This document shows, in pieces, positions 63,201 to 64,000 of a DNA stretch of 64,000 bases. Position numbers and translations under genes: made by a program. Source of the DNA: Hyphomicrobium sp. (GTDB lineage: Bacteria > Pseudomonadota > Alphaproteobacteria > Rhizobiales > Hyphomicrobiaceae); contig JAKFUV010000002.1 of assembly GCA_021732485.1 (NCBI GenBank), forward strand, positions 124,001 to 188,000, in the 5' to 3' direction. How positions within the stretch are numbered: the first letter of the stretch is position 1; each line of letters begins with the position of its first letter. The notes under the pieces are model-generated. The model saw only the letters and a list, made by a program, of their open reading frames with translations, was not told where the DNA came from and ran no database searches.

Positions 63201-63685
63201 GCAAAGTTGCCGCCGATTGTGCCGAGGAGTATGGCGAGGAAGGTCGCGCCTTCGATCAGCGCGTTGCCGGCCGGCAGTTCACGCGTCTGCAAGTGAACGG
63301 GAAGCAGACCGTATTTCACGGGTCCAAAGAAGGCGCTTAAGGTGCCAAATAGGATCAGCGCAATGAACAGCAACGGGACGGACGGAATGATGAAGCCAAT
63401 CGAGGCCAGAACGGCGACTGGTAACTCCGCCAGTTTCAGCCGCCGCGCGATCAGGGCCATATCGAACTTATCGGCGATTTGGCCGGCGAGCGCTGAAAAC
63501 AGGAAAAACGGCAGGATGAGTGTCGCCCCCGCCAGCGTGCCGATCACGGGCCCGTTTTCGAGTGCCAGCTTATAGACCACCAGCATGGCCAGCGCGTTCT
63601 TCAGCAGATTGTCGTTCAGCGCCGACAGAAATTGACACCAAAACAGGGCCGCAAATCTGCGTGAAGACATCAAGGACGAGAACAT
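60284..63685 (-). CDS. aas: Aas-type fusion: MFS lysophospholipid transporter, acyltransferase and acyl-ACP synthetase
   Basis: A 1133-residue three-part protein. Residues about 1-410: 12-helix MFS domain similar to LplT (FAALFWCQFLSALNDNLLKNAL). About 425-620: PlsC acyltransferase with NHVSLLDA (HX4D) and FPEGRLT. About 660-1130: AMP-binding ligase with LFTSGSEGTPKGV and GYGVTETAP. The set imports and re-acylates lyso-phospholipids. The ATG at 63685 (GGAG upstream) was chosen over a TTG at 63766. It converges with the ThiO-like gene. Confidence 0.93.
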   Translation of the reverse strand: MFSSLMSSRRFAALFWCQFLSALNDNLLKNALAMLVVYKLALENGPVIGTLAGATLILPFFLFSALAGQIADKFDMALIARRLKLAELPVAVLASIGFIIPSVPLLFIALILFGTLSAFFGPVKYGLLPVHLQTRELPAGNALIEGATFLAILLGTIGGNFAGSSDTHLMMVAASIVGFSILGWIAARLIPPTGAAAPTLVIDRNIVSSTRQLLGDLKAVRRIWQGALITSWFWVAGAVILALLQTLIPRILNGTPEVYTLALFVFAVAVAIGSVVAARASANRPNLALVPIGALLMGLFILDLAWLTAQIVPSSQPIGPSDVLSSFSGVRMMADLGGIAFAGGLFIVPSFAAVQAWAPIDRRARVIAGCNVLSAAFMTAAGLLVALLQYVKVPLPYIYAVLGVANLIVVGLVLRAWGADGVKDVAALLFKIVFNVEVRGLEHLPKQGAKAIIAPNHVSLLDAALMHSIMPSHATFAIDTGMAQTWWVKPFLKLAKAYPIDPTRPLGMRHLIQNVKDGASLVIFPEGRLTVTGGLMKVYDGTAMIADKADADIIPVRIDGLERSRFGYLRNDQAKKVWFPKTTVTILPPTKLAVEPSLRGRARRQAAGAALQDVMTDSAVLTTRIDQTLFEALVLARQTRDIGRPVVEDPLGTKLGYKKLIIGAQALGAKLTNFAPEGTNVGVMLPNSAGVAVTFFALQTIGRVAAMINFTSGSQNVISACKAANIAVVLTSRTFVEKGHFEALVAAMSEHVRIVYLEDVRATITFTDKLKALAAGGTPQVRAHFNAPAAILFTSGSEGTPKGVVLSHRNLLANCAQSLTRVSCNGADKVFNALPVFHSFGLTAGLLMPLVGGIPVFLYPTPLHYRIIPELVYGSNATILFGTDTFLAGYGRAAHPYDFARVRLVLAGAEAVKERTRQLYMDRFGVRILEGYGVTETAPVLAINTPLANKSGSVGRLSPLMEARLEPVPGIDDGGRLFVRGPNVMLGYYRAENPGVIEPPLDGWHDTGDIVSIDPQGFISIKGRAKRFAKIAGEMVSLSAVEALAAELWPQLITVVVALPDLRKGERLVLLTTDGQCTREAFSQFAKRKGAIELMVPAEILVVDKIPLLGSGKPDYVAALDVAKQRSVSRTAA

Positions 63686-63956
63686 CAGGGCTCCGGTGTT
63701 TGTGGCGCGCGGTGCGAGGCGATAAGTGGCGGCGATCTTGGCCTGTTTCTGGACATTGCGAGGCAATGAACCTATCTGCCGAATACAAACCTATTCTGGC
63801 GGGCTTTCGCAAGGCGCCTCACGGCCCGCTACGATTATGGGCCGCAGACGTTAAGGGTCATCGGCAAGATACGCCGATCGCTCGAATGGGGTTTGGCGCA
63901 CATCCACTATCGGCCGAGACTAAGGACCAAATCGGTGTATCGACGATGAGACAGCA

Positions 63957-64000
63957 ATGAGCGATCTGCGGCAGGAAATGATGGTGGTGTTGAACGGCAA
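63957..64000 (+). CDS. Possible start of a gene cut by the right edge
   Basis: An ATG followed by 14 open codons (MSDLRQEMMVVLNG) runs off the window. It has plausible composition for a coding start, but too little is present to name it. Confidence 0.3.
   Translation, partial: MSDLRQEMMVVLNG

Overview
The window is about 60% GC and reads as a chromosome segment of an alphaproteobacterium, most likely Hyphomicrobiales (Rhizobiales). The evidence is the murA / DUF2948 / hisD / UPF0262 / maf / yacG neighbourhood, a Nitrobacter-type short chlorite dismutase, GTG starts and densely coupled operons. No rRNA, CRISPR array, insertion sequence or prophage was seen.

Layout. 1-9 kb: a TTC38-like protein, a TPP enzyme and an OpgC-type acyltransferase in overlapping frames; two secreted Cys-rich proteins with a SCO1 copper chaperone; a PHB-depolymerase-like esterase; a small secreted protein with a terminator; a membrane protein; a chlorite dismutase with intact catalytic residues; a GST. 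9-14 kb: an RND pump and its adaptor, divergent from a TetR regulator across a 38-bp near-perfect palindrome.

14.4-32 kb, minus strand: a complete high-affinity, actinobacterial-type (group 1h, formerly group 5) [NiFe]-hydrogenase locus. In transcription order: a degenerate-receiver NtrC-family activator and a zinc-ribbon protein; a sigma-54 promoter with an FNR-like palindrome; small and large subunits; two tandem paralogous Cys-rich proteins; the maturation protease; a 103-aa protein; a TPR protein; two tiny membrane proteins; a NifU-Rieske fusion; an NHL protein; hypF, hypC, a SIS-domain protein, hypD, hypE, hypA, hypB; and a nickel permease. Many of these genes are translationally coupled. 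The set suggests scavenging of trace H2 with electrons delivered to the respiratory chain, all maturation factors being supplied in cis.

32-43 kb: housekeeping. tRNA-Thr, murA, hisD, UPF0262, maf, yacG, tRNA-Phe and trhO, with a class III adenylate cyclase and Crp-like regulator pair inserted between UPF0262 and maf.

43-52.3 kb, minus strand: a guanidine assimilation operon headed by a guanidine-I (ykkC) riboswitch. It encodes an ABC binding protein and ATPase with no permease, two DUF1989 proteins (carboxyguanidine deiminase type), a urea/guanidine carboxylase and an allophanate hydrolase. Together they should convert guanidine to ammonia and CO2.

52.5-64 kb: a glycosyltransferase, a hydroxypyruvate isomerase-like protein, lipA, an L,D-transpeptidase, a cupin, gamma-glutamyltransferase, a ThiO-like oxidase and a three-domain Aas-type lysophospholipid acyltransferase. 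All assignments rest on motif reading; no database search was run.
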